Assembly (NCBI RefSeq): GCF_028583425.1
Contig: NC_072801.1
Location: 10,746,001-10,810,000, forward strand
Origin: Eublepharis macularius
Lineage: Eukaryota > Chordata > Lepidosauria > Squamata > Eublepharidae
DNA: 64,000 nt
Direction: 5' to 3'
The notes beneath the pieces are model-generated. The model made no database searches. It worked only from the letters and a program-made list of their open reading frames with translations, and was not told where the DNA came from. Position numbers and translations under genes: made by a program. Positions 37,001 through 46,406 of the stretch are shown one piece after another (position 1 is the first letter of the stretch; each line of letters begins with the position of its first letter).

Positions 37001-38404
37001 AGTGCTCCCACGCTTCATTTGGGGCCAACTTTGGCCTCAAACGGGCTGATTCTCAAAGAATTGGCCCCCGCGCAGAAGCACTCCTGCAGCCGGCGTGACA
37101 ACATCGCTTCTGGAAGAGACACCATCATGTTGGTGCCAGGTGCACACACGCACTTTGCACATGCATGGAGAGAAGAGCACAGGTGAGTGCTGGGTCCTCC
37201 AGGAGTGTAACGGGACCCGGCAACCTCACTTGCTCTACATGAGAACCTGAAGGGTTGCTGTGGAACTAGATGGACACTAAGCCTGCCTACTGGAAGTGAC
37301 ATAGGCTTGCCAACCTCCAGCTGGGGCCTGGAGTTAGCCCAGAATTAACTGTTTCCTTGGAGAAAATGGCAAATTTAGAGAACAAACTGAGAATCAGTGT
37401 GGTGTAGCGGTTAAAGTGTCAGTCTAGGATCTGGAAGATGCAGGTCTGAATCCCCGCTCTAGCATGAAAGTTCACTGGGTGACTTTGTACTAGGAATCAC
37501 ATTCCCTCTGGTGGGGGATCCCCCATTTTCACTGCCTGCCCCCTGCCTCCACTTACCTGGCCGGTGGGGGAGGAAGGCACAGGAATGGGCCTCCCAGGTG
37601 TGCTCCTGGGGCAGCGCAACAACATCACTCCCGGGAGTGACGTCATCACGCTGTCCCAAGAATGCTCCTGTTCTTTGCAAAGGGCCAATTTAACCCCAAA
37701 CGGGCCTCTTTTGGGCCGTTTGAGGCCAAAATTGGCCTGCTGCAAGGGCGCACGCAATAGTGTTACTTCCTGGAAGTGCCATCATCATGCAGGGCACTTC
37801 ACGCGCACACAGGGAGCATCATGGGCCCAACAATAAGGTATGTGCCAGGTCCCCCACCTCCCACCAGGAGGCTAAGGGGACCCGATAACCTTACCTTATA
37901 TACACTCTCAGTCAGCCCAATCTACCTCACAAGGTTGTTGGGAAGAAAAAAGGGAGGAAAGGAGAACAGTTTCGGCCCTCGTAAAGAAGGGGGTATAAAA
38001 TGAAACAATTAAAATAAGGCTTTGGTGTTGTCTGCAGAGGAGCCTGAAGCTTCCTTTCTTCTCCTCAGAGCCCTCTTTTCCCTCAGAACCTTCCTATGGC
38101 CCAATCCATAGATAATGAGTGAAATCCTTCTCAAATCCCCCTCCACAGCCACTACCCCCAAATATCTAGGAATTTCGCAGGCTCGAGTTGGCAACTTTTG
38201 CCCTAACGGACGGCTTCCGCACGGGTGGCAAGCAAAGGCTACAGAGGACCTTCCCTTGGGGTGGTTACCATGGCCACCCCGACCAGCGCCGTCTGCAAAG
38301 AAGGGGTAGAGGGTGGGGAGATGAGGAGAGGCAGGCGCCAAAGCCGCTAGGCCGCGGTTGCCATGGAAACCAGGGGCTCCTACCTCTTCGGAGGAGGCGG
38401 ACAT
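13109..38404 (-). CDS. FBXL18: FBXL18, F-box and leucine-rich repeat protein 18 (5 coding exons)
   Basis: The coding sequence joins 38404-38384, 35778-35578, 34200-32663, 29908-29690 and 13265-13109 on the minus strand. This gives 2136 bases, 712 codons with stop, and reading frame is kept across all four introns (phases 0, 0, 2, 2), each with GT-AG ends. The protein has a short acidic N-terminus, an F-box at about residues 21-67 (starts MNLMDFSDEILLHIL) and then leucine-rich repeats over most of the rest (for example LVRLNLSGCHLTSLRLSKML), ending in EEPPNLWW. FBXL proteins are substrate receptors of SCF (SKP1-CUL1-F-box) ubiquitin ligases: the F-box binds SKP1 and the repeats bind substrate; human FBXL18 has been linked to turnover of FBXL7. 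Assignment rests on remembered similarity to human FBXL18 in every exon and on ACTB lying next upstream. The start codon is the least certain point (see exon 1). Confidence 0.96.
13369..13566 (+). mobile_element. Penelope-derived foldback with 14-bp TSD
   Basis: Inverted arms (13371-13438 and 13446-13522) share AGAGTCCAGTAGCACCTTTA and its complement. The right arm continues to GACTAACATGGCTAACTTCT. The copy is flanked by a perfect 14-bp direct repeat, CTACTCCAGATTCT, at 13355-13368 and 13567-13580. The right arm holds CTGACGA (13446-13452), a GAGAA/TTCTC stem and GAAA (13469-13472), the pattern of a hammerhead core. Confidence 0.75.
14590..14940 (+). repeat. CR1-like 3' end fragments
   Basis: Two short phrases typical of CR1 3' UTRs: GATGCTGGACTAGATGGCCC near 14599 and GTGCTGGACTAGACCAATCG near 14881 followed by CTCTGACCCAGCAAGG. 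Confidence 0.5.
15008..16080 (+). mobile_element. Penelope-like retroelement, 5'-truncated, with inverted pLTR-like flanks
   Basis: A GIY-YIG open frame (15266-15895) is flanked by a left block (15008-15225) and a right block (15875-16080). The blocks are inverted copies of each other: both contain CTCACTACAGATGCTAATTT (or complement), TCTCCATTCC and CCCTGAAAATCC. Penelope-like elements are known for pLTRs in direct or inverted orientation. The reverse transcriptase part is missing, as expected from 5' truncation. Confidence 0.75.
15266..15895 (+). CDS. Penelope-like element C-terminal part with GIY-YIG endonuclease domain
   Basis: About 210 open codons starting after a stop at 15263. The opening TPLVVTYSSQLKSIINDWQP is typical of the segment after the reverse transcriptase of Penelope elements. 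A cysteine motif CNKPRCQLC is followed by a GIY-YIG-like domain: VIYAIKREQC, then TIYTGQTGQYLHKRINGYKS with the conserved R. A glutamate follows in CEIVEMGVYS. GIY-YIG nucleases nick target DNA for Penelope integration. The frame is a remnant and is unlikely to act alone. Confidence 0.8.
   Translation, partial: NNNRTPLVVTYSSQLKSIINDWQPMLNNNTLLSQALGDKLFLAHREPPNLKQLPTHNNVHPNTDTDSGTKACNKPRCQLCPHIYSDSMITGPNNTCYTISGLFTCSSSDVIYAIKREQCPSTIYTGQTGQYLHKRINGYKSDIRNHNTQKHFNLPGYSISNLKAVVLKQRNINGRFQCEIVEMGVYSQIQNNELLGLNRDVGFLPHYRC
18010..18330 (-). repeat. Possible LINE 3' fragment
   Basis: Diffuse similarity to LINE 3' regions, with the phrase AACTTGCTATAAACTGCTCAG and an AT-rich border. Orientation and family are uncertain. 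Confidence 0.3.
18430..19390 (+). mobile_element. CR1 LINE fragment interrupted by an (ATT)n repeat
   Basis: CR1 landmarks in order: CAGCCTCATTTGGAATACTG, AAGAGGGCAACCAAGATGAT, GTGGAATCCGCTGCCAGAG, GGCTGGACTAGATGGACTGC. Relative to the intact CR1 frame at 57773 the phrases are diverged, so this copy is older. Between 18957 and 19090 lie about 60 bases of (ATT)n and a second repeat's tail (ACCCGCCCTTCCCACAAG). Confidence 0.7.
18957..19018. repeat. (ATT)n microsatellite
   Basis: About 20 uninterrupted ATT units. It creates an artefactual poly-isoleucine frame on the minus strand. Confidence 0.95.
19542..19823 (-). mobile_element. Full-length Sauria SINE with 13-bp TSD
   Basis: On the minus strand the tRNA-like head starts with GTGGCACAGAGTGGTAAGCT, then ACCTGAGTTCAATCCCGGCA (B-box). 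The body includes GTTGACTCAGCC and the Bov-B-like tail ends near GCTTGCACAGGGGACTACCT. Identical 13-bp repeats TTATGCACAGTTA flank it (19529-19541 and 19824-19836). Sauria SINEs are lepidosaur elements mobilised by Bov-B machinery, which anchors the species call. Confidence 0.9.
20283..20345 (-). repeat. (ATTC)n microsatellite and LINE tail
   Basis: Eight or so ATTC units joined to TATAGTCCACCTTTCTCATT, the reverse complement of a tail repeated at 27115, 38870 and 51880. Confidence 0.7.
22113..22376 (+). repeat. tRNA-derived SINE, near full length
   Basis: Head CAGTTTGGTGTAGTGGTTAA, B-box-like GGTTTGATTCCCCACTCCTC, body CAGCCCCACCCACCTCACAG, end GCGGTATAGAAATC and a GTT/ATT-rich tail. Reverse copies lie at 5128, 53770 and 55570. 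Confidence 0.85.
22593..22670. repeat. Perfect 22-bp hairpin with extension
   Basis: Arms 22603-22624 and 22630-22651 (GGATTGCTGGCGTGAATATT plus CC and its complement) are perfectly complementary around a 5-base loop. Beyond a 7-base bulge, TCAGTCTT pairs with AAGACTGA. No repeat family is recognised. Confidence 0.85.
23195..23345 (-). repeat. Degraded tRNA-derived SINE
   Basis: Minus-strand head GTGTGGCTTAATGGTAGAGC, then TGTTTAATATCTAGTGTCTC, CCAGGGAGAG, consistent with the commonest SINE family here. Confidence 0.5.
23815..24000 (+). repeat. tRNA-derived SINE fragment
   Basis: TAGTGGTTAGATCATCATGA, CTCAGCCTAACCTACCTCAC and GGGTTGTCGTGAGGACAAAA match the CTCAGCCTAACC-type SINE also seen at 28905, 37388 and 56322. 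Confidence 0.65.
26140..26200 (-). repeat. Short Penelope-derived fragment
   Basis: AAACCAACAGGAGTCTTGTG followed by CCTCAAAGACTCACAAGG resembles pLTR ends of the Penelope family. Confidence 0.35.
26880..27295 (+). repeat. LINE 3' region and ATT/ACT microsatellite
   Basis: Sequence from about 26880 to GTGAGAAAGGTGGACTATAA at 27113-27132 is a common squamate 3' end; a related tail is at 38815-38905. Broken ATT/ACT runs follow at 27210-27290. Confidence 0.55.
27395..27715 (+). repeat. CR1-like fragment
   Basis: AAATATTTCTTCATAACTCA, GCCACTAGCTTAAATGGCCT and AAATGCTGGACTACATGGGG follow the order of CR1 3' regions, as at 18900-19350. Confidence 0.5.
28475..28673 (-). mobile_element. Penelope-derived foldback
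   Basis: Inverted arms AGAGTCCAGTAG... (28479 onward) and ...CTACTGGACTCTTG (to about 28631), with an extra 3' part ACACAGCTACCCATCTTGAC. The minus strand has CTGAAGA (28555-28549) and GAAA (28531-28528) separated by a GUGAGC/GCUCUC stem, a hammerhead-like core. Flanks GATCTAAGAAAAGT and GACCTAAGAGAGTC may be a decayed TSD. Confidence 0.65.
28905..29085 (+). repeat. tRNA-derived SINE fragment
   Basis: GGTTGAAATCCTCATTCAAC, CTCGGCCTAACCTATTTCAC and GGGTTGTTGTGAGGATAAAA mark a CTCAGCCTAACC-type SINE. Confidence 0.6.
29690..29908 (-). CDS. FBXL18: FBXL18 coding exon 4
   Basis: 219 bases, phase 2 in and out, completing R587 and encoding residues 588-659 (starts LEQPYFNANAQFFQALSHCS, ends near LQQSLIW). 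The acceptor reads TTTGTGCAG and the donor GGAG|GTAAG. It continues the repeat domain. Confidence 0.95.
30999..31582 (+). mobile_element. Solo LTR in FBXL18 intron 3 (fossil)
   Basis: 584 bases beginning TGTCATGTATG and ending GGGACTGACA, so the ends form the usual TG...CA with a TGTCA/TGACA inverted pair. They are flanked by a 5-bp TSD, CCCTC (30994-30998 and 31583-31587). An AATAAA near 31508 marks the R/U5 side in plus orientation, antisense to FBXL18. About four degenerate units around GCCATTATTGTGTT lie near its 5' end. No internal region is present. Family within LTR elements is not resolved; divergence cannot be judged from one copy. Confidence 0.75.
31840..31935 (+). repeat. CR1 LINE 3' end
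   Basis: GGCTGATCCTGCACTGGGCA, GGGGGTTGGACTAGATGGTC and CCCCTTCCAAATCTATGATT match the end of the CR1 copy at 58883 almost base for base, so this short copy belongs to the same subfamily. Confidence 0.85.
32663..34200 (-). CDS. FBXL18: FBXL18 coding exon 3 (leucine-rich repeats)
   Basis: One 1538-base exon encodes residues 75-586 and two bases of residue 587. It holds most of the leucine-rich repeats and the segments best remembered from the human protein, such as AGCYWLPGSTV, VVPCCTSLEKLLLYFEILDR, SGCVHCLSPGSLLRKAEDD and SLANLGMMGKVAYM. The acceptor is CCTTGCAG and the donor is CTCAG|GTGAG. A large central exon is usual for this gene. Confidence 0.97.
34201..35577 (-). other. FBXL18: FBXL18 intron 2
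   Basis: 1.4 kb, GT-AG. No clear repeat is identified. The A-rich stretch 35160-35230 may be the end of an old retroposon. Confidence 0.6.
35578..35778 (-). CDS. FBXL18: FBXL18 coding exon 2 (F-box)
   Basis: 201 bases, residues 8-74, flanked by a TTCCTTCAG acceptor and a CAG|GTGAGG donor. It encodes the F-box, with the conserved pattern FSDEILLHIL, a proline four residues later (YIPVSDL) and RRVCRKLAVLSLDKSL, the surface that contacts SKP1 in F-box proteins. Confidence 0.95.
35800..36405 (+). repeat. Tandemly placed tRNA-derived SINE copies in FBXL18 intron 1
   Basis: A short piece at about 35808-35870 (AGTCCCAGGTTCAATTTCCA) is followed by two copies end to end: 36005-36190 (ends TATAAGGCAGCTTCATGTGT) and 36191-36405 (GGAAGGTCCCAGGTTCCACG to GTCTGATTCAGTAG). 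The second contains three units of CATATATCCTAC near 36286-36320. Confidence 0.7.
36690..37275 (+). repeat. SINE interrupted by a GC-rich MITE
   Basis: SINE phrases GAGAGCATCTGTTTTGCACA and CATTGGGACAGACTTTGCTC lie before the insert, and CTTGCTCTACATGAGAACCT after it. The insert, 36794-37228, starts TAGGGATCCCAGGTGCCC and ends GGGACCCGGCAACC. TTTGCTCC and CTTGCTCT flank it as a likely 8-bp TSD. Confidence 0.6.
37307..37380 (+). repeat. MITE fragment (TAGGGTTGCC family)
   Basis: CTTGCCAACCTCCAGCTGGG, GCCTGGAGTTAGCCC and GGAGAAAATGGCAAATTT correspond to the 5' half of the family at 38961. Confidence 0.6.
37388..37990 (+). repeat. SINE split by a GC-rich MITE
   Basis: A SINE head (GTGTGGTGTAGCGGTTAAAG) runs to GGGTGACTTTG near 37488. 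It resumes at about 37895 with ACACTCTCAGTCAGCCCAAT and CCTCACAAGGTTGTTGGGAA. The roughly 400-base insert has GGAAGTG-type motifs (CCCGGGAGTGACGTCATCAC) and ends in GGGGACCCGATAACCTTACC, the same family as 36794-37228. Confidence 0.6.
38384..38404 (-). CDS. FBXL18: FBXL18 coding exon 1
   Basis: Seven codons, MSASSEE, followed by a GTAGG donor at 38383. This ATG has A at -3 and its product resembles the short serine/acidic start of mammalian FBXL18, so I chose it. The same frame stays open upstream and contains an earlier in-frame ATG at 38602 with a good context (A at -3, G at +4). That start would add 66 mostly basic and alanine/proline-rich residues. I treat it as 5' UTR but cannot exclude it. 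Confidence 0.75.
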
Positions 38405-38700
38405 TGTCGGCAGCAGGCCGCCAAGCGCGCTGACAGAAGATGCTCGGCCGGGACGACGCTTCGCCCAGCCTCCAACCCCACACGGCGTCTTCCCTGCCGG
38501 CTCAGGAGCAACGCTGCGTTTCCGGCGCATCCTGGTCCTCATTTCCTCCTCCCTCTCCGCAGGCCCATTCCTCGCGGCCGGCGGCATCTCCTGCGCCGCC
38601 ATTTTGAGAGCGGCCAAAAACCGCCAGCGCCATCTTGGGAGTGACGTTGACGCCCAGCGCCCCCGCCGCCATCTTGAAGGTGGCACTGGCTAATGGGCGC
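38384..38700 (-). promoter_or_regulatory. FBXL18: FBXL18 CpG-rich promoter and 5' UTR with three YY1-type motifs
   Basis: GC- and CpG-rich block upstream of the FBXL18 start, with no TATA box. On the gene's sense strand three copies of the YY1-type core AAGATGGCG or AAAATGGCG occur, at about 38597-38606, 38628-38638 and 38665-38679, all in the same orientation. A TGACGT half-site (CRE-like) lies at 38642-38647. YY1 motifs of this orientation usually lie just downstream of start sites in housekeeping promoters, so transcription probably starts near 38680-38710 (inference). Confidence 0.7.
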
Positions 38701-38804
38701 CGTTGGGGCGTTCCCCTTGCCCTGCCCTGCCTCGCTCTCTCGCCTATAGCGGGACGAATTCCCTGTCTGACCCTGTTCCGTTTGTGAGGCTACTGAATTG
38801 TAAT

Positions 38805-38910
38805 AATAATTTTAAAAATGTCCTTGATACTGATTGTATTCCTCTCACACTATATAATCTGCCCTGAGTCTCAGTGAGAAAGGAGGACTATAAATGAGAT
38901 AAATAAAAAC
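38805..38910 (+). repeat. LINE 3' tail
   Basis: AATGTCCTTGATACTGATTG, CTGAGTCTCAGTGAGAAAGG and ACTATAAATGAGATAAATAA correspond to the 3' end also seen at 27060-27135. Confidence 0.6.
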
Positions 38911-38960
38911 GTAAAGAAAGACATTTTCAGAGCAGCACTTCTGGCAGCGTGGATGTGAGA

Positions 38961-39179
38961 TAGGGTTGCCAGCCTCCAGGTAGTGGCTGGAGATCTCCCG
39001 GAATTACAACTCGTTTCCAGGCCACAGAAATCAGTTCACCTGGAGAAAATGGCTACTTAAGGGGGTGGACTCTATGGAATTATGCCATGCCAAGGGCCTT
39101 TCCCTCCCCAAACCCCACTTTCTCCAGGTTTCACCCCCCAGCTCTCCAGGAATTTCCCAATTTGGAGCTGGCAACCCTA
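38961..39179. mobile_element. hAT-like MITE with perfect 8-bp TSD, copy 1
   Basis: 219 bases with terminal inverted repeats TAGGGTTGCC and GGCAACCCTA. The TSD ATGTGAGA lies at 38953-38960 and 39180-39187. An 8-bp TSD with such ends is the mark of hAT-type elements. There is no coding capacity. Nearly identical to 60164-60385. Confidence 0.85.
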
Positions 39180-39187
39180 ATGTGAGA

Positions 39188-39775
39188 GTTGAACACTGAA
39201 GAAAGCTGATAGGAAGAAAATTGATTCATTTGAAATGAGACTGCAGTGAAGAAATCAGAAGATTGAGACTTGGAAGAGCAGCTGTGAGGGAACTAGAAAA
39301 GATCCTTAAAGATGAGGATGTCTCTCTGGGAACCAAAATCAAGATAATCCAAGCAATGGTATTCCCCATTACTATGTATGGATGTGGAAGTTGGACAGTG
39401 AAGAAAGCTGACAAGAAGAAAATTGATTTGTTTGAAATGTGGTGCTGGAGGAGAGTTTTGCAGATACCACGGATGGCCAAAAAGACAAATAAGTGGGTAC
39501 TAAGATCCAATCAAGCCTGAATTCTCCCTAGAATCTAAAATGACAACACTGAGGCTATCCTACTTTGGTCACATCATGAGAAGACAAGAGTCTCTGGAAA
39601 AGTCAATGTTAGGAAAAGTGGAAGGCAGTAGGATAAGAGGATGACCCAAAAAGTTTGCAGGATCTGAGCAAGTATGTTAATGATAGGATGTCTGGGAGGT
39701 ATTTTCATTCGTACAGTCGTCATAAGTCAGAGGCAACTTGTCGGCAGGTAACACACACACACACACACCCCGCCG
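39188..39775 (+). mobile_element. Bov-B (RTE-clade) LINE 3' fragment
   Basis: One frame reads AMVFPITMYGCGSWTVKKAD then LFEMWCWRRVLQIPRMAKKT; further on, another reads LRLSYFGHIMRRQESLEKSM. These are the conserved C-terminal segments of Bov-B ORF2. The 3' end CATAAGTCAGAGGCAACTTG runs into an (AC)n. A piece resembling 39400-39450 (TGAAGAAAGCTGACAAGAAG) recurs upstream at about 39197-39245, so the copy is rearranged. Confidence 0.85.
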
Positions 39776-42700
39776 GCAGCAGGCTAGAGTGTAACAGTCT
39801 CCCAACCATGAACCTGAAGTTAAGAGAGGGAATTTCTCACAGCTTTTAATGTTTGCAGAGTCCCTCAGTGGGACCTGAAGACACCAGCAATAGGGGACTG
39901 GAATCCATTTCCATCTCTTCATCTGATGTAGTTTGCAGTTTTGCAGACCACACACGTGTATGCCGAGTGAGAACATACTACAGTAATTTTGTTTTCCGCA
40001 TCATATAGGCATAAAAAAAAACAATACAGTCTGGTGGCATTTAAACCAGTCAAGGGCAAATTATTGCAACAGGATAAATACCACAGAAGGCCTTCAACAC
40101 CTGCCTTACTGCACAACAATGCAATCCTGTGGAGAGTGATTCTAATCTAAGACCATTGGCTGGAGCAGCAGCCTGTTATATTACGTACAGTATTATTTAT
40201 ACCCCACCTTTCTTCTATGATGGATTCCAGGCAGCTTCTAGTACTATCATTAAAAGTGTCTGGCACAAACATTAAAATAACTGGCTCAAACTATAAAGCT
40301 ACCAGGCCTCTCAGATACAAGTAGCAGCTCCTGATCCAAGGGACAAAGCTTTGGCATGCAGGCATATCTAAAGAGAGGAGCGACCTGCAGATATCCCATC
40401 CCTGGAAGGGTTTCAAAAGCAAATGCCAGGACCTCAGAAAAAGTAGACATTATCAAGATGTTCAAGCTTGGCATTTACAGAATTAAACAAGAAAGTCAGT
40501 CCCCTGGTTCCAGAGGAAAATTCAGTGATGTTTTAAAAGGCACTACGGAGTGGACCCAAATGTGGAGTGGGCATACATCTGCAAAAACAGAACTTTAAAA
40601 ATAAATTGGAACCAAGCAAAGCCCTTTTCCCAACATGTGAATAAAGGAAGTATTTGCAGGTTTTATTGTTTTTACTATTTTGTAGTTTTAAATGGGGTAG
40701 AATGATGGAGGCTAGCCTTTGGAACCCTGAAAGTCTCGTTTGGCCCAGCCCTCTAGCTGTTGAACCCCAATTCAACAGGGAGGCATGAACTACTTCCCCC
40801 GCTATCTAATGGGAACTGGGGCTCTGATCAAGCATCCCAGCACTCTCTTCCCAAGGGGTGCAAACCAGCATTCACATTGATGGCCTTATTCACCTAGGGT
40901 TACCAGCACAGGAGAAAGGAGCAACTTAGCACTGCATTGTGTCCTCAGTAAGAGCCTCCTCAGAATATAGGAGTTAGAGTTGATTATTTCAGCAGCAATT
41001 GCTTTCTTAAATACATTGCAGTAGCCATAAAGGTTAGAAACTTGCTCCCTTTATAAATTTAAGGAGCAATTTTTGTGTACATACATCAACAAAAAAAGCA
41101 GGCTTTTGTACCTCTGCAAAATCACAGCATAGAGCCCTGCGTTCAGTTCACCAACATTGCATTACTAAGCAGTTACACCCATCTAAAACTGATTTAGAAG
41201 TGTCAGTTTAAAAACCAAACATTAGCACACTTTCTCCCCTAAAGACAGACAACAAATGTGGCCACTAGGAGCAGCAGAACCACCCATGCAACCTTCCCAA
41301 ACCATGCAGGCCTTTTCACTTACAGAACTCTTGATATGGCAAAATAGCAAGAGAAATCGTTCCAGACCCATTTTTACCCTTCCCTTCCTCTAAAGAATTC
41401 AAGATGTCATACGTGGTTTCCCGAGTCTTCATTTTATCGTCACCCCAAGCCTATGATGCAGCAACAGGCACCGCTGAGGTTATCATGGCTGCTTGGCTAT
41501 TTGAACCAGTTTCTCCCATTTCTCACCCTCTTGCACTCACGGCCACCCTGCTGTAGATGGCAAATGTGGGCAATTTGCAAGTGTGTGTTAAAAACACACT
41601 TCTGCTCAGAGAGAGGACCTCTCTCAGCTATTTCCCCAACACTACAGCTTCAATTTTAAATATTTTAAAGATGCTGTCTCTCATCCGTGGAACAGCCTCA
41701 TGGAAGAGGCTTCTACCCTTATGGATTGCCACATTATTTCAGAGCACTTTTGGGACAGCCCGAGCACAGGAGAAATCTCCTCCTAGAAGTCAACTACTTT
41801 GTACAGAAAACTGCTTTGGCTAAACTCTTCTGCCAGTCAATACTTGCAGTTTTCAACAAAAAACCCCCAGCCTTATGAAATATAAACATTCTAGAACAGA
41901 AAGTGTGGACTCTCATGCTGTATCAAGATCAGGTTGTCTGGAAGTACAGGCTGCAATTCTGCAGCAGCAGGACTAAGCAGGTCTGACCACTGTAGCCTAC
42001 AGGATGGAAACCAGACAACAAAGCTCCTCTCTTCCAAGCTCCTTTGTTTAAAGAGCCAAGGCAGCCCCACCAGCAGAGCCACTTCTCTGAACTTCAGCTT
42101 GTTGGGCCAGATCACCTTCACACCTGCTTCAGCAAAATGCAAGATGCACACATGTACGGGCACCCCCCTCACACACACACACTTTCCCCAACTCTCGGAA
42201 GCTTGCACGTGACCCTAACTTCATTGCTTCCTTCTTCTGAAGGCAAAGAAATACCTAGACATTTCCTAGATTCAAAGAGCTCCCCCCCTTGCCCCAGGAC
42301 TGATGTGTTCTCCCATCAGCATGCTGAATGAAGCATTTCCTGTTGGTAACTTGTGTCTATTGCTTCATCATGGAGGGCTTTTTTGCAGTTCCAACCAAGG
42401 GATGGGGGTTTAAATACTTCAAGTGCTCCACTAGAACATACAGGCCTACAATATAAATGCCTGAAATCTTCCATATGGTCTTTTGAAATGCTAACTAGGA
42501 GACCACTTACCTTAGCTGAGTGCTTATGGACAGTGATTCCGCTATGGCTTTCATCCATCACCTGCTTCCAAATTATAATTGGATTATGATCTGGACCAGC
42601 CTCTCTTGAATTTACTAGTTCTAGGGTTTTACTTATAAGCAGGAGTAGCCGCATCACTGCAAGCTCACATTCCAGTCTCACAGCACTAGCCAATAAGCTT

Positions 42701-42954
42701 GCTGGCAGATGTGTGCTCTGGTAGAAGGGGCTGCGGGACAAGTATTGAATTATCCATGTCAGCAGGGTTCAGAAAGCTACGCTAGACTATTGTAAGCTGC
42801 CATACAAACTTCTACTGGGGTGTCAAAACCATACTGGCAGTGAAGGGCAAGCCCTTTACCAGTGGACTTCTCTGGTCTAATCCTTAATCTTTTAATCTTT
42901 CAAGTTTAAGATCTCCCCCCACCACCAAAAAACCAAATCAAACCAAACACCAGC
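39776..42954. other. Intergenic DNA between FBXL18 and ACTB
   Basis: No gene is seen. 40190-40330 has a LINE-tail-like phrase (ATTTATACCCCACCTTTCTT). 41650-41860 has a faint LINE-like phrase (CATCCGTGGAACAGCCTCAT). Otherwise it is non-repetitive. Frames of up to 141 codons (42316-42741, minus) show no known domain. Confidence 0.5.
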
Positions 42955-42975
42955 CAAATATCTATTGTGTGCATC

Positions 42976-42981
42976 TTTATT
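42976..42981 (-). terminator. ACTB: ACTB polyadenylation signal
   Basis: AATAAA on the minus strand in the conserved terminal block of the ACTB 3' UTR. Confidence 0.9.
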
Positions 42982-43615
42982 TAGAACTGTTCTTAAGTCA
43001 GTGTACAGTTTTGCCCCCCTCCGCCCCTGTATCCTGTGTACATACTGGCACCAATTTGGGTAAGGACTCCCCTATGGGATGAGAAGGGGGGGTAGACTGT
43101 AAGCCTTCACATCTAGAGATTGGGAAGAAGAGAAAACAGCCACAGCCCATTTTTTTTGCTTGACCAAAGAACAAAAAAAGAGAACCAAGTGTGTTTTGTT
43201 TTAAGGCGCAGGATACAGAAAGACACTTGTCGGGTTATATAATTTACATACAAGTAACATTTTTGCTAGGACACTCGATAGTTATTTCTTCTCCCTTTGA
43301 GCTGGGCTGCCGCCTTCATAGAGGCTGGTTTACCTTCCTCTCAATGCATTATACAATATTTGGAATGATTTAAAAAACAAAAGAAAAAAAACACAAATGT
43401 ACAATTAAAGTCCTCAGATGCATTGTAGAACTTGGGGGGGGGGGAGTTCGCTCCAACACTTTTTTTTTTTTAAAAGACTGCTGCCGTCAACTTTTCACCT
43501 TCCAGTTTTTATATCCTGAGTCAAGCGCCAAAAACACAAATAAAGCCATGCCCAATCTCAACTCTCGTTTTATGCGCAGTTAACGGGGGGATTTTTTTGT
43601 CAAAAGAGAGAAAAA

Positions 43616-43637
43616 ATGTTATCATGGTAACTAGTCC
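43616..43637 (-). promoter_or_regulatory. ACTB: Zipcode-like bipartite motif in ACTB 3' UTR
   Basis: Three bases after the stop codon the mRNA reads GGAC, then 14 bases, then ACAT. IGF2BP1 (ZBP1) binds the chicken and mammalian ACTB zipcode through a GGAC element spaced 10-15 bases from a CA-type element, at this same place. The ACACCC core of the mammalian zipcode is not visible, so this is a diverged candidate. Confidence 0.5.
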
Positions 43638-43640
43638 TTT

Positions 43641-46403
<2,763 letters not shown>

Positions 46404-46406
46404 TTA

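Larger units (their letters stand above)
42955..43640 (-). other. ACTB: ACTB 3' untranslated region
   Basis: About 690 bases from the stop to a probable cleavage site near 42955-42962. A perfect AATAAA lies on the minus strand at 42981-42976, inside a block that closely resembles the last 60 bases of chicken and human ACTB mRNA (GTACACTGACTTAAGA, then CAGTTCTAAATAAAG). Homopolymer runs of G/C and A near 43435-43470 are the only low-complexity parts. Confidence 0.9.
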
